Shown: positions 28,223 through 37,222 of the stretch, one piece after another
Layout: every line of letters starts with the position of its first letter
Position numbering within the stretch: position 1 is the first letter of the stretch
Source of the DNA: Acidobacterium sp.
GTDB lineage: Bacteria > Acidobacteriota > Vicinamibacteria > Vicinamibacterales > UBA2999
DNA: 64,000 nt
Reading direction: 5' to 3'
NCBI GenBank assembly: GCA_002737365.1
Contig: NSIL01000008.1
Span: 1-64,000 of the forward strand
Position numbers and translations under genes: made by a program
The notes under the pieces: generated by a model
Told to the model about the DNA's origin: nothing
Databases searched by the model: none
What the model saw: only the letters and a program-made list of their open reading frames with translations

Positions 28223-28630
28223 TCACGCCAGGAACTCAACCGCCAGGCCGACCATCAGGATCACGATCGCCAACGGTCGAAGTGCGTCGGGGCCAACCCC
28301 GATGAGACGCGCGGCCAGCGTCGGTCCCATGATCAGGAAGAAACCGATCGCCGTGGCGATCAAGGCATTGCCCGGTTGCCAGCCCAGGCGTTCCTCAACC
28401 CACTCTCCCAGGCGGCACGCCAGCGAGGTGAAGCCCAGCACGAGCGCAAACACCGCAATCACAATCGCGATCGGCACGAGCAGCGTCAGTGCCATCAGCA
28501 TCGCGAGCAGCGAGACTCGAGCAAGCGTCCCGGCGAGACTCAGCCACCGCGGCGGCGATGACTTCTTCGTCCCGTTCAATGTGGAGTCCGGCTGTAGCCG
28601 GATTGAACCGACTCGTACGGACGAGAGCAA
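28223..28630 (-). CDS. small multi-pass membrane protein, unknown
   Basis: Up to 135 residues with three hydrophobic segments: ARVSLLAMLMALTLLVPIAIVIAVFALVLGF in effect spans one or two, then NALIATAIGFFLIMGP, and LRPLAIVILMVGLAVEF at the C-terminus. The first 20-30 residues are encoded by a palindromic repeat and are probably not natural; a TTG at 28579 or a later start may be the true one. It is the last gene on the strand carrying the trp/aro operon, 15 bases after scoB, so it may be co-transcribed. I do not recognise the family. Confidence 0.55.
   Translation of the reverse strand: MLSSVRVGSIRLQPDSTLNGTKKSSPPRWLSLAGTLARVSLLAMLMALTLLVPIAIVIAVFALVLGFTSLACRLGEWVEERLGWQPGNALIATAIGFFLIMGPTLAARLIGVGPDALRPLAIVILMVGLAVEFLA
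28587..28602. repeat. palindrome TCCGGCTGTAGCCGGA
   Basis: A 7-bp perfect inverted repeat with a GT loop. It sits at the 5' end of the small membrane protein gene and distorts its predicted N-terminus. It is likely a member of a dispersed palindromic family; only this copy was noticed in the window. Confidence 0.4.
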
Positions 28631-28645
28631 AGCGCCGTAAGTTCC

Positions 28646-29293
28646 TTAAAAGCGGCCGAGGGGGTCGGCTACTGTGAGCTTGGCACCGGTGGCGGCCATC
28701 ACGGCCTCAAGCGTCGTGTCGCTGGCGATCTCCTTCAGCAGCAGGCCGTCCGGCGTCACGTCGATCACGGCCAGCTCGGTCACGATTTGGTTGACCACCT
28801 TCAGCCCCGTGAGTGGCAGCATGCACTTGGGCAGAATCTTGTGTCCGCCGTCCCTGGTGGTGTGCTCCATGGCAATGACTACGCGCTTGGCACCGGCCAC
28901 CAGGTCCATGGCGCCCCCCATGCCCTTCACCATCTTTCCGGGGATCATCCAGTTGGCGAGGTTGCCCTCGGCATCCACTTCGAGGGCGCCCAGCACCGTG
29001 ACATCGATGTGTCCACCGCGGACCATCGCGAACGAGTCAGCGCTGCTGAAGTACGACGTGCCGGGCAACTCGGTGACGGTCTCCTTCCCGGCATTGATCA
29101 AGTCGGCGTCGACTTCGGCCTCGCGCGGATACGGCCCAACCCCGAGCATGCCGTTCTCAGAGTGCAACGTGATTTCGACGCCGGGCGGGACGCAGTTGCC
29201 GACCAGGGTCGGCATCCCGATACCCAGGTTGACGTAATCGCCGTCCTTGAGGTCGCGGGCAATGCGCTGCACAATGCGGTCGCGCTTATCCAT
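28646..29293 (-). CDS. scoB: 3-oxoacid CoA-transferase subunit B
   Basis: Beta subunit of the enzyme that moves CoA from succinyl-CoA to acetoacetate (or a related 3-oxoacid). The 215 residues contain the opening [27 protein letters not shown], the catalytic Glu in [29 protein letters not shown] and [19 protein letters not shown], all typical. It overlaps scoA by 8 bases. It lies at the tail of the trp/aro operon, an unusual place, although tyrosine breakdown also yields acetoacetate. Confidence 0.94.
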   Translation of the reverse strand: MDKRDRIVQRIARDLKDGDYVNLGIGMPTLVGNCVPPGVEITLHSENGMLGVGPYPREAEVDADLINAGKETVTELPGTSYFSSADSFAMVRGGHIDVTVLGALEVDAEGNLANWMIPGKMVKGMGGAMDLVAGAKRVVIAMEHTTRDGGHKILPKCMLPLTGLKVVNQIVTELAVIDVTPDGLLLKEIASDTTLEAVMAATGAKLTVADPLGRF

Positions 29294-29981
29294 TGGTGAT
29301 GGTCCGTTTCTCGATCCGCTTCACGTAGCTGGGACCCTGTAACAGCCGCTTCACGAAGATGCCGGGGGTATGGATGCCGTCGGGTTCGAGCGCGCCGGCG
29401 TCTACTAGTTCTTCGACTTCAGCGATGGTGTGACGCGCGGCGGTGGCCATCATGGGATTGAAGTTGCGGGCGGTCTTGCGATACACGAGGTTGCCGATCC
29501 GGTCGCCCTTCCAGGCCTTGATGAAGGCGAAGTCGGCAGATAGCGGCGCTTCCAAAATGTAGGTGCGGCCGTCGATGACACGGCTTTCTTTCCCTGCCGC
29601 AATCAGCGTACCCGCGCCGGTCGGTGTGAAGAATCCACCGATGCCCGCGCCGGCCGCTCGCATGCGCTCCGAAAACGTGCCCTGCGGCACCAACTCAACC
29701 TCGATCTCCTTCTGCAGGAACTGCCGCTCGAACTCCTTGTTCTCACCGACGTAGGTCGAGATCATCTTGCGCACCTGGCGCGACTTGAGCAGCGGCCCGA
29801 CCCCGTAGTCGTCGATGCCAGCGTTGTTGCTGATAATGGTCAGGTTCCTGGTGCCGCGGCGATGCAGCGCGGCAATCAGATGTTCGGGAATACCGCAAAG
29901 CCCAAAACCGCCCATCATAATGCTGGCGCCATCGGGAATCGCGGCGACGGCCTCGTCGGCAGTGGCCAGGACCTTGTTCAT
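29286..29981 (-). CDS. scoA: 3-oxoacid CoA-transferase subunit A
   Basis: Alpha subunit partner of ScoB. The 231 residues show the CoA-transferase signature [40 protein letters not shown], and [17 protein letters not shown]. Its ATG is only 7 bases after the tyrA stop, so it is co-transcribed with the aromatic genes. Which acid is used (acetoacetate, 3-oxoadipate or another) cannot be fixed from sequence alone; acetoacetate is the most common for this subgroup. Confidence 0.94.
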   Translation of the reverse strand: MNKVLATADEAVAAIPDGASIMMGGFGLCGIPEHLIAALHRRGTRNLTIISNNAGIDDYGVGPLLKSRQVRKMISTYVGENKEFERQFLQKEIEVELVPQGTFSERMRAAGAGIGGFFTPTGAGTLIAAGKESRVIDGRTYILEAPLSADFAFIKAWKGDRIGNLVYRKTARNFNPMMATAARHTIAEVEELVDAGALEPDGIHTPGIFVKRLLQGPSYVKRIEKRTITNG

Positions 29982-29988
29982 GTCCCGA

Positions 29989-30780
29989 TTATAGGCAGGA
30001 AGACTTGGCGCGCGCCGCTTCGGCGAAGAATCGGCGGACGGCGTCGCGATCGTCGAGCTGCTCGGACAGCACGACCAACTCCGCGGCGAACTGGCGCAAG
30101 AGCGGCTTAATTTCTTGGCTGTTGGTCGACAGGATGCTCTCCCATACGCTGGCCTGGCTGCCGGCGAGTCGCGTCGTGTCGCGCAAGCCCCTGCCGGCCC
30201 ACGTGAGATTGTCGGTGCCGACCGCCCGATCGACGGTCAGCATCAGCGCACTGGCGACCAGTTGCGGCAGGTGGCTGACCGCGGCCATGAGTCGATCGTG
30301 TTCCTCGCCTTGATCGGTGAGCACCACCGGCCTGGCGCCAAGCGCCTCGACGAACTTGACGGCGCGGCGAACCGCATCGGGAGCATCGGGATTGGCCAGG
30401 AACCACGGGCGGCCATCGAACAGGTCGGCCCGTGCCTCAGAAGGCCCCGTGGTGGTGCCGCCGGCCATGGGATGACCACCGACGAACTGCGATAGGCGGG
30501 CCGCACTGGCGGCCGCCATCACCGCACGCTTGGTGCTCCCGGTGTCGAGCACCAGCGCCTGGCGATGCATGACCGCGCCGAGGCGCGGCAGCGTCTGGAT
30601 GATCACATCCACCGGCATCGCCAGGACGACCACCAGCGAGTCGCCGATGGTTTCGAGCGGCTCGCCCTGGTCCACGGTGCGGACCTCGAGACCCGGCCAT
30701 CGCCGGGCCGCCGCCAGCGCGATCGAGGTGCCGATTAATCCCGGTCCGACGACGGCGAGCCGGGGCTGAGTGTCAGGCAT
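29989..30780 (-). CDS. tyrA: prephenate dehydrogenase
   Basis: NAD(P)-dependent oxidative decarboxylation of prephenate (or arogenate) towards tyrosine. The 263 residues have the Rossmann motif VVGPGLIGTSIALA, VLDTGSTKRAV, the substrate motif VGGHPMAGG and HDRLMAAVSHLPQLVASAL. There is no C-terminal ACT domain, so feedback control, if any, is in the core or at the level of the upstream DAHP synthase. The 49-base gap from aroF carries four GGCACC nonamers and a GAGAGAAG ribosome site. Confidence 0.93.
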   Translation of the reverse strand: MPDTQPRLAVVGPGLIGTSIALAAARRWPGLEVRTVDQGEPLETIGDSLVVVLAMPVDVIIQTLPRLGAVMHRQALVLDTGSTKRAVMAAASAARLSQFVGGHPMAGGTTTGPSEARADLFDGRPWFLANPDAPDAVRRAVKFVEALGARPVVLTDQGEEHDRLMAAVSHLPQLVASALMLTVDRAVGTDNLTWAGRGLRDTTRLAGSQASVWESILSTNSQEIKPLLRQFAAELVVLSEQLDDRDAVRRFFAEAARAKSSCL

Positions 30781-30791
30781 TTACTTCTCTC

Positions 30792-30827
30792 GGCACCTTA
30801 GGCACCCGAGGCACACTAGGCACCGTG
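30792..30827. repeat. four tandem 9-bp GGCAC(C/A)nnn units
   Basis: GGCACCTTA, GGCACCCGA, GGCACACTA and GGCACCGTG follow one another in exact 9-base register. They fill the gap between aroF and tyrA. Similar units occur at 34176-34198 and 54856-54876. Confidence 0.65.
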
Positions 30828-30829
30828 TT

Positions 30830-31876
30830 CTACCTCGCCCAACCGCGCCGGGCGACGGGCTCGAGACAGATGCTGCGGCCAATAGCCGGAGCGATGATTC
30901 GCAGTTCCGCCATCAGGCGATCGAATTGCGCCGGGAACATCGACTGCGCGCCGTCACTCAAGGCGTGATCGGGGTCGTTGTGCACCTCGATGATCAGGCC
31001 ATCAGCACCGGCGGCCACCGCCGCGCGCGCCATCGGCGCCACCTTGTCACGGCGGCCCATCCCGTGGCTCGGATCCACGAAGATCGGCAGATGGGACAGC
31101 TCCTTCACGATTGGGATCGCCGACAAGTCGAGCGTGTTGCGCGTGAAGGTCTCGAAGGTGCGGATGCCACGTTCGCACAAGATCACGTCGGTGTTGCCGC
31201 CGGCCAGGATGTACTCCGCCGATAGCAGCAACTCCTCCATGGTCGCGGCGATGCCGCGCTTGAGCAGGATCGGCTTGCGGGTGCGGCCGAGCTCGCGGAG
31301 CAGCGTGAAGTTCTGCATGTTGCGCGCGCCGACCTGGTAGATGTCGGTGTACTTGCCGATCACCTCGATCTGGCTGGCGTCCATGACCTCGGTCACCAGT
31401 TTCAGGTCGTGGGTATTGGCGCCCGAGCGCAGCAACTGCAGGCCGGCCTCGCCCATGCCCTGGAAGCTGTACGGCGACGAACGCGGCTTGAAGGCGCCGC
31501 CGCGTAGAATCTTGGCGCCGGCGCGCTTGACGGCTGCGGCCGTGGTGTCGACCTGTTCTTCGCTCTCGGCCGAACAGGGCCCGGCAATCACGATTACTTC
31601 GTCGCCGCCGATCCGGAGGTCGCCGATGGTGATGATGGTGTCGTCGGGCTTGAAGGTGCGGCTGGCCAGCTTGTACGGCTGGGTGATGCGCAGCACCTCG
31701 TGCACCCCGGCCATCAACTCGATCAGCCGCGGGTCAACCTTGCCGCCGCCGACCACACCCAGTACGATGCGCGCGGCACCAGTCGAACGGTGCACGTCCA
31801 TGCCCATTCCCACGAGGCTGGCGATTACCGTTTCAACTTCGAGATCACTCGCCCGCTCTTTCATCACCACAACCAT
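30830..31876 (-). CDS. aroF: 3-deoxy-7-phosphoheptulonate (DAHP) synthase, type I-beta
   Basis: First step of the shikimate pathway: PEP plus erythrose-4-phosphate. The 348 residues comprise a regulatory ferredoxin-like N-terminal domain (about 1-70, ETVIASLVGMGMDVHRSTG) and the TIM barrel with IAGPCSAESEEQV, GGAFKPRSSPYSFQG, and LPIFVDPSHGMGRRD. The N-terminal domain in this subgroup binds Tyr or Phe, giving allosteric feedback. It begins 2 bases after the chorismate mutase stop. Having the committing enzyme inside the trp operon is notable. Confidence 0.95.
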   Translation of the reverse strand: MVVVMKERASDLEVETVIASLVGMGMDVHRSTGAARIVLGVVGGGKVDPRLIELMAGVHEVLRITQPYKLASRTFKPDDTIITIGDLRIGGDEVIVIAGPCSAESEEQVDTTAAAVKRAGAKILRGGAFKPRSSPYSFQGMGEAGLQLLRSGANTHDLKLVTEVMDASQIEVIGKYTDIYQVGARNMQNFTLLRELGRTRKPILLKRGIAATMEELLLSAEYILAGGNTDVILCERGIRTFETFTRNTLDLSAIPIVKELSHLPIFVDPSHGMGRRDKVAPMARAAVAAGADGLIIEVHNDPDHALSDGAQSMFPAQFDRLMAELRIIAPAIGRSICLEPVARRGWAR

Positions 31877-31878
31877 GA

Positions 31879-32196
31879 CTATTCCTTTTCCTTCTTCTCG
31901 CGCGCATCCCGCTCGGCTTCCACGCGCTGAATGCGCCGGGCCTCGTCCATGATGCGTTCATACAACCGTGCGATGGCGTCGCCGTCGAGCGGGCCACCAA
32001 GCTCTTCACTCACCCTTCGCACGTGGGCAATCACCGCGGCCTCTCGCGCCGGCTCGTAGATAGGTCGACCCAGTTCGTGCTTCAGGCGGCCCACCGTGTA
32101 GGCGCAACGCGCGCGGCTATCGAGCAGGCGAACGATCACCTCATCGATCTTGTCGATCTCGTCCCGGAGCGCCTCGAGATTCAGTTCCGCAGCCAT
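31879..32196 (-). CDS. aroQ: chorismate mutase (AroQ type)
   Basis: Converts chorismate to prephenate. The 105 residues are an all-helical AroQ domain: LEALRDEIDKIDEVIVRLLDSRARCAYTVGRLKHELGRPIYEPAREAAVI contains the conserved Arg, Lys and Glu positions, followed by a charged C-terminal tail. The start at 32196 overlaps trpA by 16 bases. It is free-standing, not fused to DAHP synthase or prephenate dehydratase; its next neighbour is DAHP synthase, with which AroQ often forms a complex. Confidence 0.92.
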   Translation of the reverse strand: MAAELNLEALRDEIDKIDEVIVRLLDSRARCAYTVGRLKHELGRPIYEPAREAAVIAHVRRVSEELGGPLDGDAIARLYERIMDEARRIQRVEAERDAREKKEKE

Positions 32197-32966
32197 CGCA
32201 CATACCGCTCCACCTCGTCCAGCAGGCCCGGGGCCTGTCCGTGCTCGGCAATGACTTTCACCAACGCGCTTCCCACCACCGCCGCGTCGGCCCACTGGCC
32301 GACCGCCTTGACATGCTCGGGCCGGGACAACCCGAAGCCCAGTGCCAGCGGCATCGCGGTTTCGGCCTTCACCCGTTCGGCCAGTTCCCTGGCTGAGTCG
32401 TCCACCGTATCGCGAACGCCGGTCACACCCAGTCGGGAGATGCCATACAGAAACCCGCTGCCCAGTTCCGACGCCTTGCGGATCCGCTCGACCGTCGTCG
32501 TCGGACTCAGTAGAAAAATTGTCTCAATCCCTGCCCCGGTAAAAGCGCTGCGGAAGGCTTCGCCTTCCTCGGGCGGCATGTCCAGGGTCAGCACCCCATC
32601 GACGCCGGCCTGCCTGGCCCCCTCGACAAATCGGTCCAGACCCATCCGAAGTATCGGATTGGCGTAGCTAAAGATGACGACCGGGGCCGAAATATCTGCG
32701 CGGATCCCGGCCAGCATGGCGAGGACCTTCGGGAGGGTCGTTCCGGCTGCCAGGGCCCGTTCGGTGGCCCGCTGGATCACCGGTCCATCGGCCAAGGGAT
32801 CGGAGAATGGGACCCCCAGCTCGATGACGTCGGCGCCGGCTTTGTCGAGCCGCTTCATGATCCCGGCGGTCCGCTCCAGATCGGGGTCGCCCGCCGTGAT
32901 GTAGGTCACGAGGCCGGTCTCGTGCCTGGCGCGCAGCGCCTTGAAGCGTTCGCTAATTCGCGACAC
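32181..32966 (-). CDS. trpA: tryptophan synthase alpha chain
   Basis: Cleaves indole-3-glycerol phosphate to indole, which is tunnelled to TrpB. The 261 residues form a TIM barrel with [13 protein letters not shown], the catalytic Glu in [32 protein letters not shown] (catalytic Asp), FLLSPTT and [13 protein letters not shown]. It overlaps trpB by 14 bases. Confidence 0.96.
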   Translation of the reverse strand: MSRISERFKALRARHETGLVTYITAGDPDLERTAGIMKRLDKAGADVIELGVPFSDPLADGPVIQRATERALAAGTTLPKVLAMLAGIRADISAPVVIFSYANPILRMGLDRFVEGARQAGVDGVLTLDMPPEEGEAFRSAFTGAGIETIFLLSPTTTVERIRKASELGSGFLYGISRLGVTGVRDTVDDSARELAERVKAETAMPLALGFGLSRPEHVKAVGQWADAAVVGSALVKVIAEHGQAPGLLDEVERYVRWLRN

Positions 32967-34200
32967 GGTCGGCCTCCGTCAGAATCTGCTCCACGGTCTG
33001 GACGTCCTTGTCACCGCGCCCCGACACGTTCACCAGGAGCACGGTGTCGGGACCGAAGCGCCTGGCACTCTTCAAGACGTAGGCAATCGCATGGGCCGAT
33101 TCCAGGGCTGGGATGATGCCTTCGAGGCGTGCCAACTGCTGGAAGGCGTCGAGCGCCTCGGCGTCAGTGGCATACGGATACTCGGCGCGTCCCGTTTCCT
33201 GCAGGTACGCGTGCTCCGGGCCGACGGCCGCGTAGTCGAGGCCGGCCGACACCGAATGCGTCGCCTCGATGTTGCCGTGTTCGTCCTGCAGCACATACGT
33301 CCGCGTCCCCTGCAGCACGCCGGCGGCGCCGCCCGCGAATCTTGCCGCATGCCGGCCCGAGCGAATGGCCTCACCACCGGCTTCGACACCGATCAAGACC
33401 ACGTTCGCATCATCGATGAAGGCATCGAAGATGCCGATGGCATTACTGCCGCCGCCGACGCACGCGATCACCGCGTCGGGCAGCCGTCCCACCTGCGCCA
33501 GGCATTGCCGGCGCGCCTCCCGGCCGATGACCGATTGAAACTCGCGAACCATGAGGGGATAGGGGTGAGGGCCGAGGGCCGAGCCCAGCAAGTAGTGCGT
33601 GTCGTCAGGCCGCGCCACCCAGTCGCGCATCGCCTCGTTGATGGCGTCTTTCAAGGTGCAACTGCCGGAATCCACGCCGACGACAGTGGCGCCGAGCAGG
33701 CGCATGCGGAACACGTTCAGGGCCTGGCGATGCATGTCCTCGGTGCCCATGTAGACGACGCACTCGAGCCCGAGCAGGGCGCACGCCGTGGCGCTGGCGA
33801 CGCCGTGCTGTCCGGCGCCGGTCTCGGCCACAATCCGCCGCTTGCCCATGCGCTGGGCCAACAGGGCCTGGCCTAGGGCGTTGTTGATCTTGTGCGCGCC
33901 GGTATGCGTGAGATCCTCGCGCTTCAGGAGAATGCGGCCGCCACCGCACGCCGCGCTCAGGCGCCGCGCGTCCCACAGCGGGGTTTCGCGACCGACATAG
34001 TGCTCCAGCAGGCGCTGCAACTCGGCGACGAACTGCGGATCGCAGCGCGCCTTGAGATACTCCGCCTCCAGCGCCTGGATGGGCGCGACCAGGGTTTCGG
34101 GGACGAATCGTCCACCGAAAGCGCCGAAGTAGCCGCCCACCGGATCGCGCCGGCCAAACCAAGAAGAAGGTGCCATAGGTGCCAAAGGGTTAAGTGCCAT
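32953..34200 (-). CDS. trpB: tryptophan synthase beta chain
   Basis: PLP enzyme that joins indole and serine. The 415 residues show [15 protein letters not shown], the PLP-lysine block [37 protein letters not shown] and the C-terminal SGRGDKD. An ATG at 34200 overlaps trpF by 11 bases and has AGAGG close by; a second ATG at 34176 would also give a plausible N-terminus. Two GGCACC repeat units lie between these starts. Confidence 0.96.
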   Translation of the reverse strand: MALNPLAPMAPSSWFGRRDPVGGYFGAFGGRFVPETLVAPIQALEAEYLKARCDPQFVAELQRLLEHYVGRETPLWDARRLSAACGGGRILLKREDLTHTGAHKINNALGQALLAQRMGKRRIVAETGAGQHGVASATACALLGLECVVYMGTEDMHRQALNVFRMRLLGATVVGVDSGSCTLKDAINEAMRDWVARPDDTHYLLGSALGPHPYPLMVREFQSVIGREARRQCLAQVGRLPDAVIACVGGGSNAIGIFDAFIDDANVVLIGVEAGGEAIRSGRHAARFAGGAAGVLQGTRTYVLQDEHGNIEATHSVSAGLDYAAVGPEHAYLQETGRAEYPYATDAEALDAFQQLARLEGIIPALESAHAIAYVLKSARRFGPDTVLLVNVSGRGDKDVQTVEQILTEADRVAN

Positions 34201-34792
34201 TGCCTCTTACCGCGTCCATAAAAGCGCGAAGTCTCAGGTGATCTTTGATGCCCGGTGTGGCCTCAACACCAGACGCGACATCTACTGCGTACGGACGCAC
34301 CATCGCGATTGCCTCGCGCACGTTCAACGGGGTAAGCCCGCCCGCCAATACGATGCGCCGCTTGGCCGCCACCGCTCGCGCCCGCGTCCAATCCACCGTC
34401 TGGCCCGTGCCGCCATGTCGGACCGGGTCGTGCGCATCGAGCAACACCGTGTCGTCGTCCACATTCGGCTCAATCGCATCGCCGGTCGAGCTCAAGTGAA
34501 CGGCCCTCAACACCGGCAGCCGAAGCACCCCCGCCGGCACCAAGCCATGGACCTGGGCAAGGCGCAGCCCGGAGTCGGCGGCCCCGGCCAGGTCGTCGGC
34601 CGACGGATTCACGAAGACACCGACGGGCGTCACGAACGGCGGTAGGTGGCGAACGATCGCGGCGACGGCTGCCGTCGTGGTGTGCCGCGGACTAGCCGGC
34701 CACAACACGAAGCCGAGGGCGTTGGCCCCGAAGGCCACTGCGGCCTCAGCATCCCCGCGCCTGGTGATGCCGCAGATCTTGATGGTGGTCAC
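34190..34792 (-). CDS. trpF: phosphoribosylanthranilate isomerase
   Basis: Third committed Trp step (Amadori rearrangement). The 200 residues show the opening [28 protein letters not shown] (catalytic Cys), [13 protein letters not shown], and the C-terminal phosphate site [14 protein letters not shown]. It overlaps trpC by 4 bases and trpB by 11. Confidence 0.95.
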   Translation of the reverse strand: MTTIKICGITRRGDAEAAVAFGANALGFVLWPASPRHTTTAAVAAIVRHLPPFVTPVGVFVNPSADDLAGAADSGLRLAQVHGLVPAGVLRLPVLRAVHLSSTGDAIEPNVDDDTVLLDAHDPVRHGGTGQTVDWTRARAVAAKRRIVLAGGLTPLNVREAIAMVRPYAVDVASGVEATPGIKDHLRLRAFMDAVRGNGT

Positions 34793-35631
34793 GCCCCACC
34801 TTCGCCAGGGCTACGGTGGGCTAACGGTGTGTCCAGCGACCTGAGCAGTCCGGCCAGGGCGGCGCCTGGGTCTGGATCGACCATGAACCGTTCACCCATC
34901 AGGAAGGCCTGGTAGCCGAGTGCCTTCATTGCTGCCAGGTCGGCCGGCGTCTTGAGGCCGCTTTCGCTGATGCCGATGACGCCCTTGGGAATGCGAGCCG
35001 CGATCACGCGCGAGGCGTCGAGATCGACGTCAAGAGTCCGCAGGTTGCGGTTGTTCACCCCGATCAGCGACGCTCCGGCACCGAGCGCCCGATCGCACTC
35101 TTCGAGATCGTGTACTTCCACCAGAGCAGCCAGCCCCAGCGAGCGGGCGTCATCCAGGAGCCGGCGCAAGTCGGCATCGCTCAGGGCGGACACGATCAGC
35201 AGAATCGCGTCGGCGCCTGCGGCGCGCGCTTCGAGCAGTTGATACTCGTGGACCATAAAGTCCTTGCGCAACACGGGGATCGTCACGGCGTCCCGAACTG
35301 CGACCAGCTGTAGCAGCGAACCATCGAAGAATCCGGGCTCTGTCAGCACCGAGATGGCCGCCGCGCCGGCCCGCTCGTAGGCGGCCGCGATCGCCACGGG
35401 GTCATACGCCGATCGCAAGACACCCCGGGACGGCGAGCGGCGCTTGCATTCCGCGATGATGTTGACGGTGTCAGGCCGAGACAGCCGCGCGGTAAACCCC
35501 GCGCCATTCGGCGTCCGCGCCATCGCCCGCCGCTCGAGAGCCGCGCGAGGCTCACCGGCGATCGCCGCCTCGACGCGCGACTGGGTGGCCGCAACGATCG
35601 CGCCGAGCAGGTCAGGTGGCGCGTTGGTCAC
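34789..35631 (-). CDS. trpC: indole-3-glycerol phosphate synthase
   Basis: Closes the indole ring. The 280 residues show NIIAECKRRSPSRGVLR (catalytic Lys), VLTEPGFFDGSL, VLRKDFMVHEYQLLEARAAGADAILLI, GVNNRNLRTLDVDL and SESGLKTPADL, the usual active-site blocks of a separate TrpC. It overlaps trpD by 4 bases. Confidence 0.96.
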   Translation of the reverse strand: MTNAPPDLLGAIVAATQSRVEAAIAGEPRAALERRAMARTPNGAGFTARLSRPDTVNIIAECKRRSPSRGVLRSAYDPVAIAAAYERAGAAAISVLTEPGFFDGSLLQLVAVRDAVTIPVLRKDFMVHEYQLLEARAAGADAILLIVSALSDADLRRLLDDARSLGLAALVEVHDLEECDRALGAGASLIGVNNRNLRTLDVDLDASRVIAARIPKGVIGISESGLKTPADLAAMKALGYQAFLMGERFMVDPDPGAALAGLLRSLDTPLAHRSPGEGGA

Positions 35632-36647
35632 TTCGACCCGCCGTTGGAGACGCGAACCAGAGTCTCGAGCATGGCCGACGCGGCACCACTGTCGATGGCC
35701 GCTTCGGCCTGCGCCACGCCCGCGCGAACAGTGACAGCCTGGCCGGCGATGAAGAGCGCGGCGCCGCTGTTCATCAGCACGACATCACGCGGCGCCCCCT
35801 TGGTGCCGGACAGCACGCTGCTGACAATCGCCGCATTGGTCTGGGCGTCGCCGCCTTTGAGGGACTCCGAAGTCGCCTTGGCCAATCCGAAATCCGCAGG
35901 GTGCACGTAGAACGTCTGCACGGTGTTGTTCCGGCACTCCGAGACCTTGGTGTAGCCGGTGGTCGACAGCTCGTCGAGGCCATCGGCGCCGTGCACGACC
36001 CACGCAAGCTCTGAGCCGAGCAACGCCAGCGCACGCGCCATCAGTTCGGTCAAATCGGGTCGAGGGACACCCACAATCTGGCGGCTCGGACGAGCGGGAT
36101 TCGTCAGGGGCCCCAACAGGTTGAAGGCGGTCCGAATCCCAAGGTCCTTTCTGGCCTGCGCCGCATGTTTCATGGCCGGGTGGAAGGTCGGCGCAAAGAA
36201 GAACGCGATACCCACCTCAGCGAGACAGGTTACGGCGACATTGGGCGACGCCTGGATGTTGACGCCGAGCACTTCGAGAACGTCGGCGCTGCCGCACTGG
36301 CTTGAGGCCGACCGGTTGCCGTGCTTGGCGACCCGGGTGCCACACGCGGCCATGACGATCGCGGCGGCAGTTGAGATATTGAAGGTGCCCGACCGATCAC
36401 CACCGGTACCGCACGTATCGAACAGTGGACCGGCCTGCTCGGGCACGGTCAGCGCATTCGCGCGCATCGTCTGCGCCAGGCCGACCAGTTCGGCTGGCCG
36501 CTCGCCTTTGATGGCCAGTCCCACCAACAGACCGGCAATCTGCGCCGGCGACGCTTCGCCGCGCATGATGGCCGCCATCGCCGCTGCCGCTTCGGCGGTG
36601 GTCAGATCTTCCTGGTGGCGCAACTTCTCGAGCAGGGCTGGAAACAT
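35628..36647 (-). CDS. trpD: anthranilate phosphoribosyltransferase
   Basis: Second Trp step. The 339 residues show the PRPP site DTCGTGGDRSGTFNISTAAA, the KHGNRSASSQCGSADVLEVLG anthranilate region, RKDLGIRTAFNLLGPLTNPA and VVHGADGLDEL. Starts GTG (36653) and ATG (36647) are both usable; the GTG overlaps the trpG stop as GTGA. Not fused to TrpG. Confidence 0.96.
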   Translation of the reverse strand: MFPALLEKLRHQEDLTTAEAAAAMAAIMRGEASPAQIAGLLVGLAIKGERPAELVGLAQTMRANALTVPEQAGPLFDTCGTGGDRSGTFNISTAAAIVMAACGTRVAKHGNRSASSQCGSADVLEVLGVNIQASPNVAVTCLAEVGIAFFFAPTFHPAMKHAAQARKDLGIRTAFNLLGPLTNPARPSRQIVGVPRPDLTELMARALALLGSELAWVVHGADGLDELSTTGYTKVSECRNNTVQTFYVHPADFGLAKATSESLKGGDAQTNAAIVSSVLSGTKGAPRDVVLMNSGAALFIAGQAVTVRAGVAQAEAAIDSGAASAMLETLVRVSNGGSK

Positions 36648-36649
36648 CG

Positions 36650-37216
36650 TCACATCTCGAGGAAGTTGCGGAGGATCCGGCGGCCCTCGTTGGTGAGCAC
36701 CGATTCCGGGTGGAATTGCACGCCATGAGTGGGTAGCGTCTTGTGGCGGATGCCCATCACGAGGTTGTCTTCCTTGGTGCGCGCGGTCACCTCGAGATCG
36801 GCCGGCATCGTTGGCTCCGACACGATCAGCGAGTGATAGCGACCCGCCTGAAACGACGCGGAGATGCTCGCGAACACGCCCTTGCCGTTGTGTTCGACGG
36901 TGGAGGTCTTGCCGTGAATAGGCTGCGGAGCGCGAATAACCTCCCCGCCAAAGGCCAGACCGATGGCTTGATGACCGAGGCACACGCCAAGGACTGGCAT
37001 GCGCGGCCCAAACTCGCGGATCACATCCAGCGACACACCGGCCTGCTCAGGCCGGCCGGGGCCGGGCGAAATTACGACGCGATCATGCCCAAGGGCCCGC
37101 AACTGGTCGAGTGATGCCTCGTCGTTGCGGCGAACCACCATGGTGGCGCCCAACTCGCCCAGGTACTGGACGAGGTTATAGGTAAACGAATCGTAGTTGT
37201 CGATGACCAGGACCAT
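36650..37216 (-). CDS. trpG: anthranilate synthase component II (glutamine amidotransferase)
   Basis: Supplies ammonia from glutamine to TrpE. The 188 residues contain the opening VLVIDNYDSFTYNLVQYLGELGA, the oxyanion ISPGPGRPEQAG, the nucleophile Cys in LGVCLGHQAIG, and the His/Glu pair in GVQFHPESVLT. It may also serve p-aminobenzoate synthesis, as single TrpG/PabA subunits often do; no pabB is in the window. Confidence 0.95.
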   Translation of the reverse strand: MVLVIDNYDSFTYNLVQYLGELGATMVVRRNDEASLDQLRALGHDRVVISPGPGRPEQAGVSLDVIREFGPRMPVLGVCLGHQAIGLAFGGEVIRAPQPIHGKTSTVEHNGKGVFASISASFQAGRYHSLIVSEPTMPADLEVTARTKEDNLVMGIRHKTLPTHGVQFHPESVLTNEGRRILRNFLEM

Positions 37217-37222
37217 GGTTGT

